Positions 12,920 to 28,080 of a DNA stretch of 64,000 nt are shown here, piece by piece. The translations under genes were made by a program, and so were the position numbers. Position 1 is the first letter of the stretch. Each line of letters starts with the position of its first letter. This stretch comes from Mesaphorura yosii (taxonomy: Eukaryota; Arthropoda; Collembola; Poduromorpha; Tullbergiidae). The stretch covers positions 186,001 to 250,000 of the forward strand of contig WIXG01000056.1 of the NCBI GenBank assembly GCA_009869945.1. The letters run 5' to 3'. Below the pieces are notes generated by a model. It did not search any database. It was not told the DNA's origin and saw nothing but the letters and a program-made list of their open reading frames with translations.

Positions 12920-14566
12920 ATGTGTGATTCGGAGCGTAACTCGTGCTTTTATTATCTTCCAAATGAGGTTGTCTCTCGTATCAAATGTTTAAAGTATGCG
13001 AATTTTAATGAAAAGTTCTGATAACTGACAATCTTTACTTTAGATGAAGATGGCAATCTTTAAGAGGCTGGATCTTAAGGGAAAAAAGACAGCGCGAAAA
13101 GTCTGCAGAGTCTGGAATGCATTAATCAGCCGATCTTTGGTGCTTGAGCCTGAACTGAGTGACAAGACCATATCTACAATCTCAAGCTCCTCTCTGCGTA
13201 TAGTACTCTTAACAATTACAAATTTCAAAAGCACCCAGTCCATTCCAACCAGTTCAAGAAGGAGAAACGCCTGGTTGGATAGCGTCCGTCATGTCATAAT
13301 TGAGGAGGATGTGTCAGCTGGAGCAAGTGAAGCGAACTTGAAGAAGGTCCTGACTCACTGTTGTACGAAACTTCATTTGCTAGAATTAGGTACTGGATCA
13401 TTGAGAAACGTTGCTGGATTTGGAACCGTCTGGACAAGAATGAAATTCGGGAATCTTACGCACTTAAGGGTAGGTTTGAAATGATTGTATCAACAACCGA
13501 CAAGGGCTAATATTAAGATTCGTTTGCAGATTCGCCTGACCACTTATGAACGCAATCATCATCACGCCATCGACAAATTACTGGAGACTACGTCGTTCCC
13601 AAAACTTTTTGAGCTGAACATTTCGTTCACTGACATTCGCAAACAAACTTATTATCATCCTGTCAAGCCTTATGCGAAGTTGCTCACCACGATCTATGAC
13701 TTCATCGCGAGGCATCGAAGCACGCTGAAAAACCTGTGGCTGTATGAAGCTGAAGAACTCGGGGAGTCTGAGTCTCCTGTCTTCATTCGACTACCCGAAG
13801 ATACAAGAAATTCTCTGAATAAGCTGAATTTAGAGCGTCTCCGACTTTTCTTGGGGAATTTTGATCCGAAGCACCCATCATGGCCTGGTAAGCGGCTTGG
13901 TCTTTGTCTTTGTCAACTTCTCAACGTTGTCTTTTCTTTATTTTGTTTTCAGCAAGCTGCCTCGCAAGCAATCACACGCAATTAATTACTCTGGACGTAT
14001 GGGGCGCACCAGTACCGAGAGAATTTCTCCCCACACTTCAAAACAACCTGAAGACTTTGAAATACCTTTACTGGACATCGGATTATGTGTCACCCGACAA
14101 CGGATTGAACGAGTTTGACGTTTCCCTCATCGCAGGAGCAACTCAACTGGTGCACTTTGACCTTTCCGCTAATAAAGTCTTCAACTTTGGCTTGATGCCC
14201 AAACAAATTCAACGTCTGGTCTGGTCGTCGGATTTGACAGTAGATCAACTCATTTGGGTTCCAGAGAATCTAAGGCTCTTGAGAATCTTGATTATAGAAG
14301 AAAATCGGGACAACGAAACGCAAGTTCCATACATCACGCTTGCGCTGTTGAAGAAAGTTCTCCACATACCGAAACTGGAATTGTTCAAACTGTATGGAAA
14401 GCACGACGAGGTCGACATAGCTGAATTCTGCTGTTCGACACCTGGATTGCAGTTCGCGAACAGGCCCGACAGTCGAGAAGAGGACGAAATGTCAAGAATC
14501 AAGGAGAGGGAGGGATTTCGTCTCACCATCGACAGGTCAAGACTCCATCAAACGCATCTGACTTAA
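12920..14566 (+). CDS. F-box protein with divergent C-terminal region
   Basis: Predicted exons 12920-12967, 13044-13469, 13530-13887 and 13953-14566 (481 aa). The F-box is assembled across the first intron: LPNE, then MKMAIFKRLDL, then a VCRVWNAL segment, matching the LPxE...IF..L...VC..W pattern of F-boxes that bind Skp1 in SCF ubiquitin ligases. The remaining ~420 residues are Leu-rich with irregular repeats and may form a substrate-recognition domain, but I cannot assign repeats. Donor 1 is weak (GAG|GTTGTC); it was chosen because it is the phase-0 site that restores the F-box, and the F-box gene at 45.3-47.1 kb has an intron at the same codon position. The other junctions are AGG|GTAGGT, CCTG|GTAAGC, TTTGCAG and TTTTCAG. 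The family is typical of expanded, fast-evolving arthropod F-box genes. Confidence 0.75.
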
Positions 14567-17500
14567 TCACGTGAAAGAAAACAAGACAGCAAGACTTCAC
14601 TTTAGCCTCCTTGAGTGAAAATTTATTACCGATACGGTCTGTATTAAGCGTACTATTTTTATGTATTGACATACGCATGAGAAATGAGGAATAATTTGTA
14701 ATCAAAATTTTTGTAACAAAATCTTTAACGAAGAATACAAATTAAACTATGAAATGTGGCTGAAAACTACTGTCACAGTAGTAACTTCAGTTCCAATGTT
14801 GATGTTGATTAGTTCAGTTGCTCATCAGTACAATGCAATAATAAGAATACCCACGGTCCTCGCCATGTTGGAAGTTATCATTTTCCAAACTACATGCGAT
14901 GAGCATGGCTGCAAGTGTTTAAGCCAGCCAGTACGAATTGAAAATTAGAATTTGATTATATGCAGTTCAAAATGAGGGAAATAGTCAGAATAGCAGCGTA
15001 GATAGCATTATGAAAATGTGAAACAAGGCTACGCATCACCAACAATGGGCTCGAGGCACGGCACGCGGTGGAATAATGATTTACGCGTTTACAACCTAAC
15101 CCCGCACCGTGAAAGTAATAAATTCTGGAGCTCATAATGCTCGATGAGCATGGAAGTGGATGGAATGCAGACAGAAACATGGACGGGAGACGCAGGACGC
15201 AGGACCAAACCATATTTTATTCAGCAACATTGAACTGAACTACTTCTCCATGTAAATCTACAATGGAATTACTTTTCATTTTCATACTCGTACTCGTACT
15301 TTCATGTACTCATTCCTCACATACAAAATACACCTTTAATAATAATCCAATTCATCCTCTGAGATTATGCAGAGCAGAATACAGAATGTGATTTGCGAGC
15401 GGTGATCTCCTTTTGTGCCATGCCATGGCTCATCGTGCTTGCCGAGCGACTGAGGTGGCGTGGCCTGGCGTTCGCGTTCTTACATTTTGATAGATTAATG
15501 TGAGTTTCCACCGTGGTGGTGCGAGAATAAGAATAATAATATTGCACTGGGACAATGTATGGTTCAAGAATCAAGGACACGAGCATCGCCGTCGCCATCA
15601 CCAAAATTTACTGCTTATGTTTTAAATTGCAGTACAGTACACAGTCACAACAATGCTGAATGTAAAATAAATCAATCCTGGCGTGAGTAGCGCTTAGCGC
15701 ATTTAAACAGAATGAAAAAACCACTGCACCGGCTCGATTAACGACAGAGAATAATGGCGCCTGGCAGTAATCAAAATGATTACCAATCCGAATTAGGATT
15801 TGGAAATCGAAAACACGGCGGTCGTATGCTTTTGTGAGAAAAATCCGTTTTCCGTAATTTCTTAACATAAACTCTTGAACCGTGTGGACAATTAAACTGT
15901 CTTACTTCAGAATCTGCTGCGCGTGGGTGATACGTAACGAAATTAAGTATGGGCACGAACAGAGGAGTAAAATTCGCATGAGTTTAAATATCGTATGGCA
16001 TGCAATGAAATGACAATGACATCCACACTACAAGGACAAGAAAACACAATCATAATAAAAAGTGGAGGCAGCTCGGTGGCAATAAATGCTTTCTCCAGTC
16101 TGCCCTGCCAACCTCTCTTCATTATATGACAAAGTGTTGTTGAATTCCTTCCTCCTGCCTTTAAATTGCATGCATGCATGGCCTCAGCCACGCCACACGA
16201 CGCCATGCCACAAAGATCACATCATCGCGCGTCTTTCTCCGTGCCAGCGCTGTGCTGGTGCATTAACATTGTCCTGTACGGAATTCTTGTTCCTGTTTAA
16301 CTTGGCGCGGTGTTCACAGAGCAGAGCCGAGAAAATGAAAAAAATATTTGTTCATCTTATGTTCACATTTTCTATTATTCTTGCTCTTGCTCTTCTCAAT
16401 ATCCACGTCTATTGTACTTTTGTACTACAGGACGACGAGAAGAAAGCGAGAATTCCACTTTCCACTTTTTACTTTCAGCCTTCAATGGCAATGGCAATGG
16501 TGCAGGAATGTATTCACTATTCGCTATTCGCGAAAACGACATAATAATGCATAATACACAGCGTCTTCGTCTTGCGTCTCGGCAAGAATAGCATGAAGAA
16601 TCGTGAATTCGTGAATATGAGATGACTTTTTTGAGAGCGAGAATTCTCCACATAACTGCTAATAGAGAATTTTTCGGTTTATGCCATCAGCCGAGCCAGC
16701 TCAAAGGCTTGAGGCCGAGGCCGCGCCGTGCCGCACCACGCCACGCTCCAGCGTCGAAAGCTGTGGAGTCAAAGGAGTGAGTCAATATAAATCGTGTATG
16801 AGTCTCACGTTTTTATTTTGAGTGGAAACCCCAAAGGACTTCAACTTCCAGGCCCACATCCGCACCACTCACTCTTCACTTTAACTTTCTCCATCCGTAT
16901 TTTACAACCTGTGCCTGTGCCAGCCAAGAAGCCGCCCGTCTGCACTGTGGAAAAGACTCCATTTCATATTCTGCTCTGTACGGAATTCCGAACAGCAGCT
17001 CAGCTCAGCAAAGCTAACAAGTCAAGTCAACGTTGATGGGCAAAGTAGTACATGTGCAAGTACAAGTTGTCCATGCTGCATTTTGAATTCTGAGTCGTCG
17101 TCGTAAACGAGAAAGAAACAATGAACCAGCAAGATTTAGAATTCAGAATCAGGAAGCTTTCGTCAAAATCAAAATCAGAATTGAGTCAATCGAGCCGTAT
17201 TCGTTGTCATAAGTCCGACATCCATTGCTGACAATGTGACAATTTGAAATGACCGTAACAGGAAATGATCTTGATGGCTCGACTGGTATGACGTACAGTC
17301 TACAGAGTCTAATCAGTCTAATAATAAATGTGACAGAACAGTACAGCTTTTAACAAGTGTAAAGTGCTCGTTTATTGATATTCTTGTCTTGCCAATATGC
17401 TATGGCCTGATTGTGATGTTGTTCCAAGAAAGATGATGATTAGGTGATTAGGCTGTCTTTGGTGCATCAATATCCTAACGTTTCTGTTTCGATTAACGAA

Positions 17501-20500
17501 TAAGTTCCTGTTCTTTCCTCTGCCTCTGCTCTGCTCCAAATTTGAAATGCTTTGACCAAAACGGAAATGGAGAGAAGCAGTGAGCAACAAGCAACGAGCA
17601 ATGGATAACGAGAACAACGACATGATGCAACTACCACCCAGCCATCAGTTAATCGATCTGAGCGAGCCCGCCAAAGCCAATCCAACGACGATGGATCAAT
17701 AAATCATTGCTCATTCACTTACTGGCTGGTGGATCAAAATTGCAATCAAAAGAATATGAAACGGAAATCCGCACCTTCTAACAAGCAGAGCAGGCTAACA
17801 TGGTGAACAACAAATTTCGACAAGACAAAAAGGGCGTACTGATACTTCGGACAATTTGGTCTTCCTTTGCGATGCTCAGTTGCTTACACTAACGAGTACT
17901 GTTGCTATGAATTTCCCAAGAAGTGAGACACTGATGAGATGTTCTTGAATGTGCTCTGAATGCTCAAATCAATCAGCATTAATTCGCAGTTCCCAACGCT
18001 CATTAGACGTGAGAACGCGAATGATTAAATCGCCATCTGAGACGCGTCAAACGTTCTCCTCGTCATGTCGTAGCGCCTGCCGCCTTAAGCCTGGCGCGTG
18101 CACGTCTGAAAACTGATCACTCTTTTAAGCAATTGTTCGTTGTTCGTTGTTCCATTTAATGGCCATGAACTTACAAATTTCCTGACATTCTCGCTATTTT
18201 CATGTGGACGGGCGTCCTGTATTTCGTAGTAAACTTGTGCTTTATGCATAATTTATTGCGAATTTCATAAAGACGTACAAATATACGTACAGCGAAACTA
18301 ATGTTGGCTCTTCAATGATGATAAATATTTTACTTTACTTTCCTGGAGAAATTGAGTTTTCAAAAGTTTTCAGTACAAAAGTACAAATCATTGTTAAGAG
18401 CAGGAAGCAGGTAACAAAGATGGCGACGCAGAAGGATGAGGTCAAAACAAAATTTTGCATCTGCATCTTTTCATGGATCGTAGCTCACGTACTGCAAAAG
18501 CAACAGCTCAACTTTCATCTCGCAGATTTGTTATGTATTTGTGTTATTATTTATTGTGCAAATAAAAAATTCCGTATTCAAAAGGGGGAAAGCTTGCGTT
18601 TTGCACTGCCTTGAAAGAAAGTGAACTTTTCATTTGTACAGTTGCTTTTGCTGTTTCGCATGAAAAATCGCTTGATCAAAAGTTGATTTAACTTAAAAGC
18701 TCGCTTCTTGCTTCTTCTTGCTACATTCGCAATTCGTAACGGGTACGCGATTTCTCCATTTTCACTAATGGGATCTTGCCAAAGTTATCTGCAAGTAAGC
18801 GGACACACTGCGAGAGCCAAGCCAGGATCTCGAAATTGGCCAATCGTAGTTCCTGACGTGGTACTCTTCTTTAACTTTGCATTCAAGCACAAGGCACAAG
18901 GGAGAGACTTGAAAGTGGACTTGGACTGAATTAGTTCAGAATTCAGAGCGAGAAAAGACAAAAACATGAGCGGGGAGCTTATCTCTTATCGTGCGACATA
19001 ATCTTAAAAACGCATCTTTTAGAAACACATTAATGACAATGAGTATGCTTAATGGATGCAAAATCCGGTATACGACAACAATGAACAATGAAAACGAGTC
19101 GGTGTCGGTAAGACGCATAAGGTGTAATAAAAATAACCATAATATTTAATCGCCTCATTCATTTTAACTTCCTCCTCAACAATGCAAACAATGCAATGGT
19201 GAAAGTGAATTTGCGTTATGGGCTTTCATTACAAACTAAAATAATAAAGTTAAAGTAGAGTTTGTCCCAACTCTGGACTTTGTGTTTGCATGCACAAAAC
19301 GAAACAACCACTTGGCTTTAAATCTCAAGAATCTAATGAGTTCTGCAATAAAGAAGATGTCACACATCAGAGATGGGACAAAAATATCACTCGCACTCAT
19401 CACGCGTCGAGTTGCGATTTAAAGAATAGCCTTGTCTGTCTTGCTTCTTATCAACTCCAACAATGCAGTTATGCTTAATGTGATATCATAATGCAATATG
19501 CAAGAAGAAAGGAATTGTCCTTATCTTCTATCACTTCCGCGCTGAAGAGGCGGAGAAGAAAACTGCTCCGACTGAAATCCGGATATTACACTTAACCTGT
19601 GCATAACTTATTATTGTCTTTCTCTTTAAAAAGAAAACGGCAGATGCTACAAAGTTATGTCGATCTTCCGACATGATAGATCATCATGTCGGTAAGATTT
19701 CCTTACCTAATATTTAGAAATTTCCGCCGGATGAGAGAATCGTTTCTTAGCTGGCGAAATTGCATAAAAAACATCTTTGCTTGCGGTAATTCAAATTTAG
19801 GATCACAATCACAGGTCACAGTACGCCGAAGGTTGTCACAAAATGCACTGTAGCTGGTATTAATTGCTGCCGAAATTCAATTCTGCGGATAAATATCTGA
19901 TTCTTCTCTTCTTCCTACTCTTGTCCATGTTACGGAGTCCTGCTTACTCCTGAAAATACAATGAATATCTGCTAATTGGGCAATAGGCAGCCCCAACTAT
20001 TCGAAACATGCACGCAGAGCAAATTAAATTACTACTATCCAGGGCCTAACCTGATTCCAGGAATCCATTAAAACTTTGCGGGCTTCGGAAGAGCACATGA
20101 CTCACGTGGAGAAAATACCAGGCATGCTCTCTCCTTTCCAGGGCGGTGAAAGCTTTCTCCATGCAATGTGAGCCGTGGTCTTCCAGGCACTTTGACTATG
20201 AACGGCACGGCAGATTTTTCATTTTTCTAACTTGAGTTGTTTCATCATGATGTGTTCATAACTTGAAATGTCGAGCGACTTAGAAAGTAGGCTGAAGAAT
20301 GGCCGAATTAATTCGTGATCAATGAATTCTAAGTTTTATTTTTCCAATGATTTCGAATCAGTTTCAACAAAATGTGGTTTCTTCATTAAGGTAATTAGTT
20401 GCAGACTTTCCTAATTGAAAGATCACTAACTACACTTCAATAAAACCATACGAAAAACAGAGTTTGTCAGAAAGTCTAAACAGGGTCTGATTGTGTCTAA

Positions 20501-20644
20501 GTGTTATTATTAAAGTTGCATGCAATTCGATTCGTTTCTATTCTTCAACTAGAATATTCCAGTTCCAGTGATGAGTTTACTGATTTCTCTTGTCTTGACA
20601 GAGGAATACACGTCAACAAAGGAAGAGGTCTTGTAGTGAATCAT
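14567..20644. other. 6-kb non-coding region
   Basis: I see no gene with splice or family support between the F-box stop and the AP-2 mu stop. Open frames are short and unlike any protein I know. The notable structure is a cluster of overlapping inverted repeats at 19657-19707, listed separately. Confidence 0.5.
19657..19707. repeat. cluster of overlapping inverted repeats (alternative hairpins)
   Basis: Three hairpins tile 51 bases and share arms: ATGTCG (19657-19662) with CGACAT (19669-19674); CCGACATGAT (19668-19677) with ATCATGTCGG (19683-19692) around a 5-base loop; and GGTAAG (19691-19696) with CTTACC (19702-19707). Because arms are shared, the pairings are mutually exclusive. No adjacent gene is apparent. 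Confidence 0.8.
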
Positions 20645-23061
<2,417 letters not shown>

Positions 23062-24241
23062 TTAAAGTCTCCAGGATTGTTGGAACATTCTGTGCAAACT
23101 CTCGCCAATCATATTCTCGCCATGTACAGCTCTGACTCGCTCCACATATCGGTCCACGTCTACCTCCGGATACTGCTCTTTCAATGCTTCCAGGTCACAG
23201 TCCGGGAAGTTTCTGAGCGTATGCAGAACCATGAATTGCTGACGTCTGAAACAGTAATGAGAAAATTAGATTAGAGTACATTTCTATTCGAACACTTAAA
23301 GCCATTGAGCTAATCACTCAGCCGTCAAAACACTATGGAGGTACCTCAATTTTTTCTGTTTTTCTCTCCTTTTCTTGATTTTAAACCTGGTCATGAACCA
23401 TTTCTTCTCCTCATCAGATGATTTTGGCTCAGCCTCCTTTGCTAAGAGATACTCCTTGTTTTCATGTTTAGGAACATGGTACTCGTTGTGTTGGACGTAT
23501 TCCTGCAATCCAAGAAAGTTTTCTATCTCTTCTCCAGGTCTTTCACCGGAAGTCCCTGTTTCAAGGTAGTAGTAGGCGCGATTCCTCTCTCTAACCACGG
23601 CCTCAATGTTTTCCATACTTTCCTCCACCTGAATAAATCATTTTACAGATTTACTGTACTCATAAATTGTCACTTACCATATAACTTGATGGCATTCATG
23701 AACTCACCTTGTCAAGCCTTTCCGGATTAGGAAATAGTTCAAATTGTCTCTTGCACTCATGTTCCATCGTCATTAGCATGTTCCTCTCCTTCAGAAGGAC
23801 GTACCTGTCCGGAAATGAAGGGATAAATTATAACAGGGTATAACAAATTAAAACTTTAGTCAAAGTCAATTCCACGTTGACTCACCATAATTTGTGCAAG
23901 TCAGTATTGCTTCGAATCCTCAATTCATCGACCCTCCACGACCTGCCAACTTTAACGTACCGCTCGCCCCAATTCTTTTTGTCGTCAAAAAATTCCATGA
24001 GATCGTTGCGAGCCACAGACGTATGCAACTGTTTTTGAAGACGCTGACACGAAAGAGTGTGCCAAGAATCTTGCTGCAACTGCAGGCTTTGTAAGCGCTG
24101 CACTAGATTAGAGATTAGTCTTATCTGCTGATGCGGAATTGCAATAGTTCCAAGGCTCCTGGCTGCGGTCGCGGACAGAATCTTCAACTTCGTCGGCAGT
24201 GTTTGCACCCATGTTTTTGCAAACATGGCTGCTTGTGCCAA
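23062..24241 (-). CDS. MRPL47: mitochondrial large ribosomal subunit protein uL29m (MRPL47)
   Basis: Four exons (23886-24241, 23708-23804, 23345-23628, 23062-23245) encode about 306 aa. This is a structural protein of the mitochondrial 39S subunit, related to bacterial L29. The family core is clear: [19 protein letters not shown], then a basic stretch leading to [20 protein letters not shown], then MEHECKR and [20 protein letters not shown], with a GERPG motif after it. The first ~75 residues are basic with few acidic residues and fit a mitochondrial targeting peptide. Two in-frame ATGs (24241 and 24226) could start translation; the upstream one is used here. It lies head-to-head with the Golgi protein gene, with 529 bases between start codons. 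Confidence 0.95.
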
Positions 24242-24770
24242 TTCGGCACAAAATCAGAAGCCCTCTTTATAACGGTAAAATAACTTGAAAATATTACACT
24301 TAATATTTAAATATTTAGGGAAAATAACTGTCGAAAAAACAACAATCCAAGTCTTCGCAGCTCTTCGGTCCTGCGTACTGCCGCATGCGGCTTCGAATTA
24401 TGTGCGCTTTGAATCTCTTTCTTGTTTTGGTTGAAACGCTGGCAAGTTGAGGTAAACTGAATAAAAACAATCGTGCACGCAGAAATTAGAAATTCTGGCT
24501 GGTGTCCTGTATTTAATAAATTAGTTATTATTGATTGATTGTGATCGTAATTGAGCAATGCAATGGTGAAATCCAGTCCATAAGCTTTTGATAATGGCAA
24601 ACTTCGATCCATAATTAAATCATTTTCTCACTCTTAAGAAAAGGCGAGGCTCAGTGAATGTCTTCGCCAGTTTCTTCTAGCATATAGGAATTTGTATAAA
24701 TAAATTAGAAACATTAGAAAGTTAGCCAATTTTTGAATGTGCACTGAGCATTTTTAGATTAGCACGAATA
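24242..24770. promoter_or_regulatory. divergent intergenic region, MRPL47 / GOLM-like
   Basis: 529 bases separate the two outward-facing start codons (24241 minus, 24771 plus), so both promoters must lie here or overlap. No TATA box is convincing at either end. A short open frame inside it has no family match. Confidence 0.45.
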
Positions 24771-26555
24771 ATGAGAATGCAGTTTTACGGGAAGTCTAGT
24801 CCTAACTTAGTAGCAGGTGTTTTGTTAATTTTTTCACTGATTGTGCTGTATAATTACTGGAACGTGTCAACATATAATAAGGATCTTGCTGCCAAACTTC
24901 ATACTTTGGAACAACAGAGTATTTCAATGTAAGTCGAATTTAGCAAATTACGAGACATTAAATTCGTATGTTCAATTAACTAGAAACTCAATAATAAAAT
25001 ACCCGCTGATTTTGTCAATTCTATCTCGTAATAGATCCAGAGCAAATGCGGCCTTGCAGTCAAACTTAGAGCAAACTCATGAGGAAAAGACAAACTTGCA
25101 ATTAAGCCTAAGAAGAGAGGAGGGCGTGGAAAAAGATGTGAAGGCACAACTAAATGAGAAAGAGAAGGCGATAAAGAATCTGCACGCCGAAATAGACCAA
25201 TTAAGGCGGAATGCAGAAACTTTGCACGAAGAAAAGGTTAACATGAACAGCTGAAAAATCAATATTGTAATACACCAAATTATCTAATATCAATCTACAA
25301 TTTAGGCGGCCCTAGAGTCAAAAATAGGATTGAAGAATGCCGAAATCAGTGACCTAAAAGAGAAGGTTGTAAGTTTAGAAGCTCAAGTCGTGGAAAAGAA
25401 AAACGCAAATGATGAACTAGGAAGAAGCCTAGCACAATCCAAGAAGGCTTTGGAAGAAGCTGAAAGAACCATAGATAAATGGAAGTCCGGAAATGGCGTA
25501 TCATCTTCCACAATTACAAACGTAAAGGCCAGCAAAAACGAAGATTTGGAGCCAGTTTTATTAAGTGACCCTGCAGGTACGCTTGCACATGACAATCTTC
25601 CTAAGGGTTTCTTTAAGTGACGGTAGTTCCCATCCCAGCTTTGCATGACTCGTAATCTTTGTGTGAGTGTGAGGGTTCCACCGCTTCATCTTTTAATTAG
25701 TTAACATTTTCTTAATTGGGTTTGCAATAACTCCTACTTTTCCGAACTTAATCAGTTCCGTATCCGGAGGGGTGGATGAATCCTTCCTATTCAAGAAATG
25801 TTCATGGAGTATCGGTCAAGAGAATTGACTTGAATGGTATCGTACAGCGACCAGGTTCTGTTATCGTACTTGACCCACCGAATTCTAAGCCACTGCAGGC
25901 ACGATTTAGTGTTCTGGACCCACCTAAGCCTGGCTCAAGCTTCTTTCGACCTGGTAATTTATGTTTACAGTTGCATGCAAGCTTAAGTAGATTAGTTACT
26001 GGCGCCTGGCTTTATTTATACATTCCCGGGTCTTCCCGTTCTCTCTATTTTCGAGTGGACGATTCGCGGTTGGTTGGACAGAGTTTTAGTTCTCTTTTAC
26101 TCTAAAAGGACGAAACAAGGTATAAGCTGATAATGCAATGTTGTGTCGCAGAACAACAAATGGGTCCTGATAACGGAGCTGCTTCACCAGTCAAGTCCCT
26201 TGACAAGAGTCAACCTGAAAATAACGGAGCTGTTCCTGCCCCAATCGGAGAAGATGACAACGGTGGAGAACAGGGCGCGGGAGTGTTACCGATACCCGGA
26301 GGTGGTCCTGGTAATTTAGACGCGGCTGAGGATGATGGAGACCACCCGTTGAAAGAACCACAAGACGACCAGTCTCCAGATGGAGTTCTAAGTGCGAAAG
26401 AACTGGTAGGGGTCGGAGTTGGCCCCGCTCCTCCTGCACAGAACAACAACAATAAGCACGAGAATGAGCAACACGAAGGAGTGCCAAATCATCATAGCGG
26501 ACAAGACATCCGGGAAGCGGCTCATTTGGGCGCTGACGTGAATCACAACTTGTAG
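24771..26555 (+). CDS. GOLM1/GOLM2-like Golgi type II membrane protein
   Basis: Five exons (24771-24928, 25035-25236, 25306-25576, 25756-25953, 26152-26555) encode 410 aa. A short cytosolic N-terminus is followed by one hydrophobic segment (about residues 12-31, ending in LYNYW), matching the FNYW-type end of the membrane anchor in GOLM1/GOLM2. Residues ~50-170 are a charged heptad-rich coiled coil. The C-terminal ~210 residues are Pro/Gly/Asp/Asn-rich and acidic, ending in NHNL, as in the lumenal tail of that family. The role is presumably in the cis-Golgi lumen; function is poorly defined even in vertebrates. The second donor, AAG|GTTAAC, is non-optimal but keeps the frame. A possible poly(A) signal is at 27034-27039. 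Confidence 0.8.
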
Positions 26556-27033
26556 ATTTCCTGCGAGCTGGAGGCATTAGCATTAGCGATGCTCGACGCA
26601 AATTTGTTTCAGCGACTTGCCTTGCAAAGCGGCAATTTAATCATTGTGCAATTGAAAGTTATTTCGGGTTGTTTTTTTTGGGTTGTTGCAAGTATATTGT
26701 TGGTTGCTGAAGATCGAACGTACAAGACATAAACTCACTCACAGTATTTGATCTGTTTTAAAGTATGCAAACGAAAAGCAAGTATTGCTCCACGCTCCAT
26801 TATTTAATACTCTTGTGATTTACATGAATAATATGTCGATTCTCGATTAGGCTTTAGTAGTAAGTTGTAGCTTCCTTTATTGTGTACATTAGCTGAAGTG
26901 AATTTTTAAGAATTGTTGTTTGTTGTGAACCTTCGCGCGAAGTTGCCATCTTTTTACACGCAATGCTTTCTGGTTAAAACTCTTTACCAATGTTAAAGAC
27001 TTATAATTAGATTAATTAAGAAACAAAACTTGA

Positions 27034-27039
27034 AATAAA
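27034..27039 (+). terminator. candidate poly(A) signal for the GOLM-like gene
   Basis: AATAAA 479 bases after the stop at 26555. It is the first canonical hexamer I noticed downstream of that stop. Confidence 0.5.
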
Positions 27040-28052
27040 GGTGAACTGTTTTTACATTCGATTACCCTTTCGCCTGTCTTCTATTATCTTCTTAACAATC
27101 TCAACCCTTGCCGTGCCGGTATCATTTATAATCAGTTTCTGGCACCAGTATCAGTTTTCACGCGGAATTCTTCGTACCTGCACTTCCTGTTGCTAGTTAA
27201 AGGGCGCAGCTTCAGTATAAAGTTAAACATGAGCGTGAAAACGCTGAGCATAAAATGCATGGTCGTCAAGATTCATTAGACTTTCATGAGAACTTGTTAA
27301 AAATAAGGCACAAGGCACGTAAAAGCTTAAACCCAACGCCAAAGCCGAGTCGTTTAATGATGAAACTTCCACTTTCGAAATGCAAAGACGACTAAAAGAA
27401 ACACGAGGAAGGCGATTCTTCTCATTAACTGCAATCTGCAAGTAGAACGGATTTAAGACTGTATCGGATAAATACGCACTGCATTTGGCTTGCGCTCAGA
27501 CGAACGGTATCCATCATTCATCATTTATCTCGCACGTCATCACACTGTAATCAGGAAACACTCGAAACATGCATGCATGCTTGCGCAGAGCGGGTGTAAT
27601 GGTATTTGTAATTATTAAATTGTCATCAATCTCGGCTGCCAGCCTCAATTCATTCATATGCATTTCATATTCTCCATTGCATTTAACACAGATCATCACG
27701 TTGCGTTATGTAAATTCATAATAAATAATTAATACTGTTTTTTTTCTTGTGTCTCGCCCTCGCGGGCTGAACGCTTAATTAATAATGGCCTGCCATCCAC
27801 CGTTCATTGTCATCAACCCTATAACCTGCCTGGGCAAGATAAATGCAGGAGCTTCTTAAAGCAGCGGAATGAGGAATTCTGCCTTCTGCGGCTTCGACAC
27901 TCGACTTCGACAGGAAACTACATTAAAAAATACATTCACCGGGCACTGGAATTATTCATTATTATTAAACGATACATTCTGAAAGATTTACACAGGTACA
28001 AAAACTGGATCGACAACAATCAGAATCATACCGCAATCAAGAATAAAATGAG

Positions 28053-28080
28053 CTGCCAAGCTGCAGCTTCAGCTTGGCAG
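28053..28080. repeat. perfect inverted repeat, 11-bp arms and 6-base loop
   Basis: CTGCCAAGCTG (28053-28063) is followed after CAGCTT by its exact reverse complement at 28070-28080. Pairing does not extend outward beyond a possible G-T wobble. It lies in intergenic DNA with no gene attached. Confidence 0.9.

Noticed and set aside
24307-24612. Minus-strand frame upstream of MRPL47
   Set aside because: No family match, and it lies within the divergent intergenic region.
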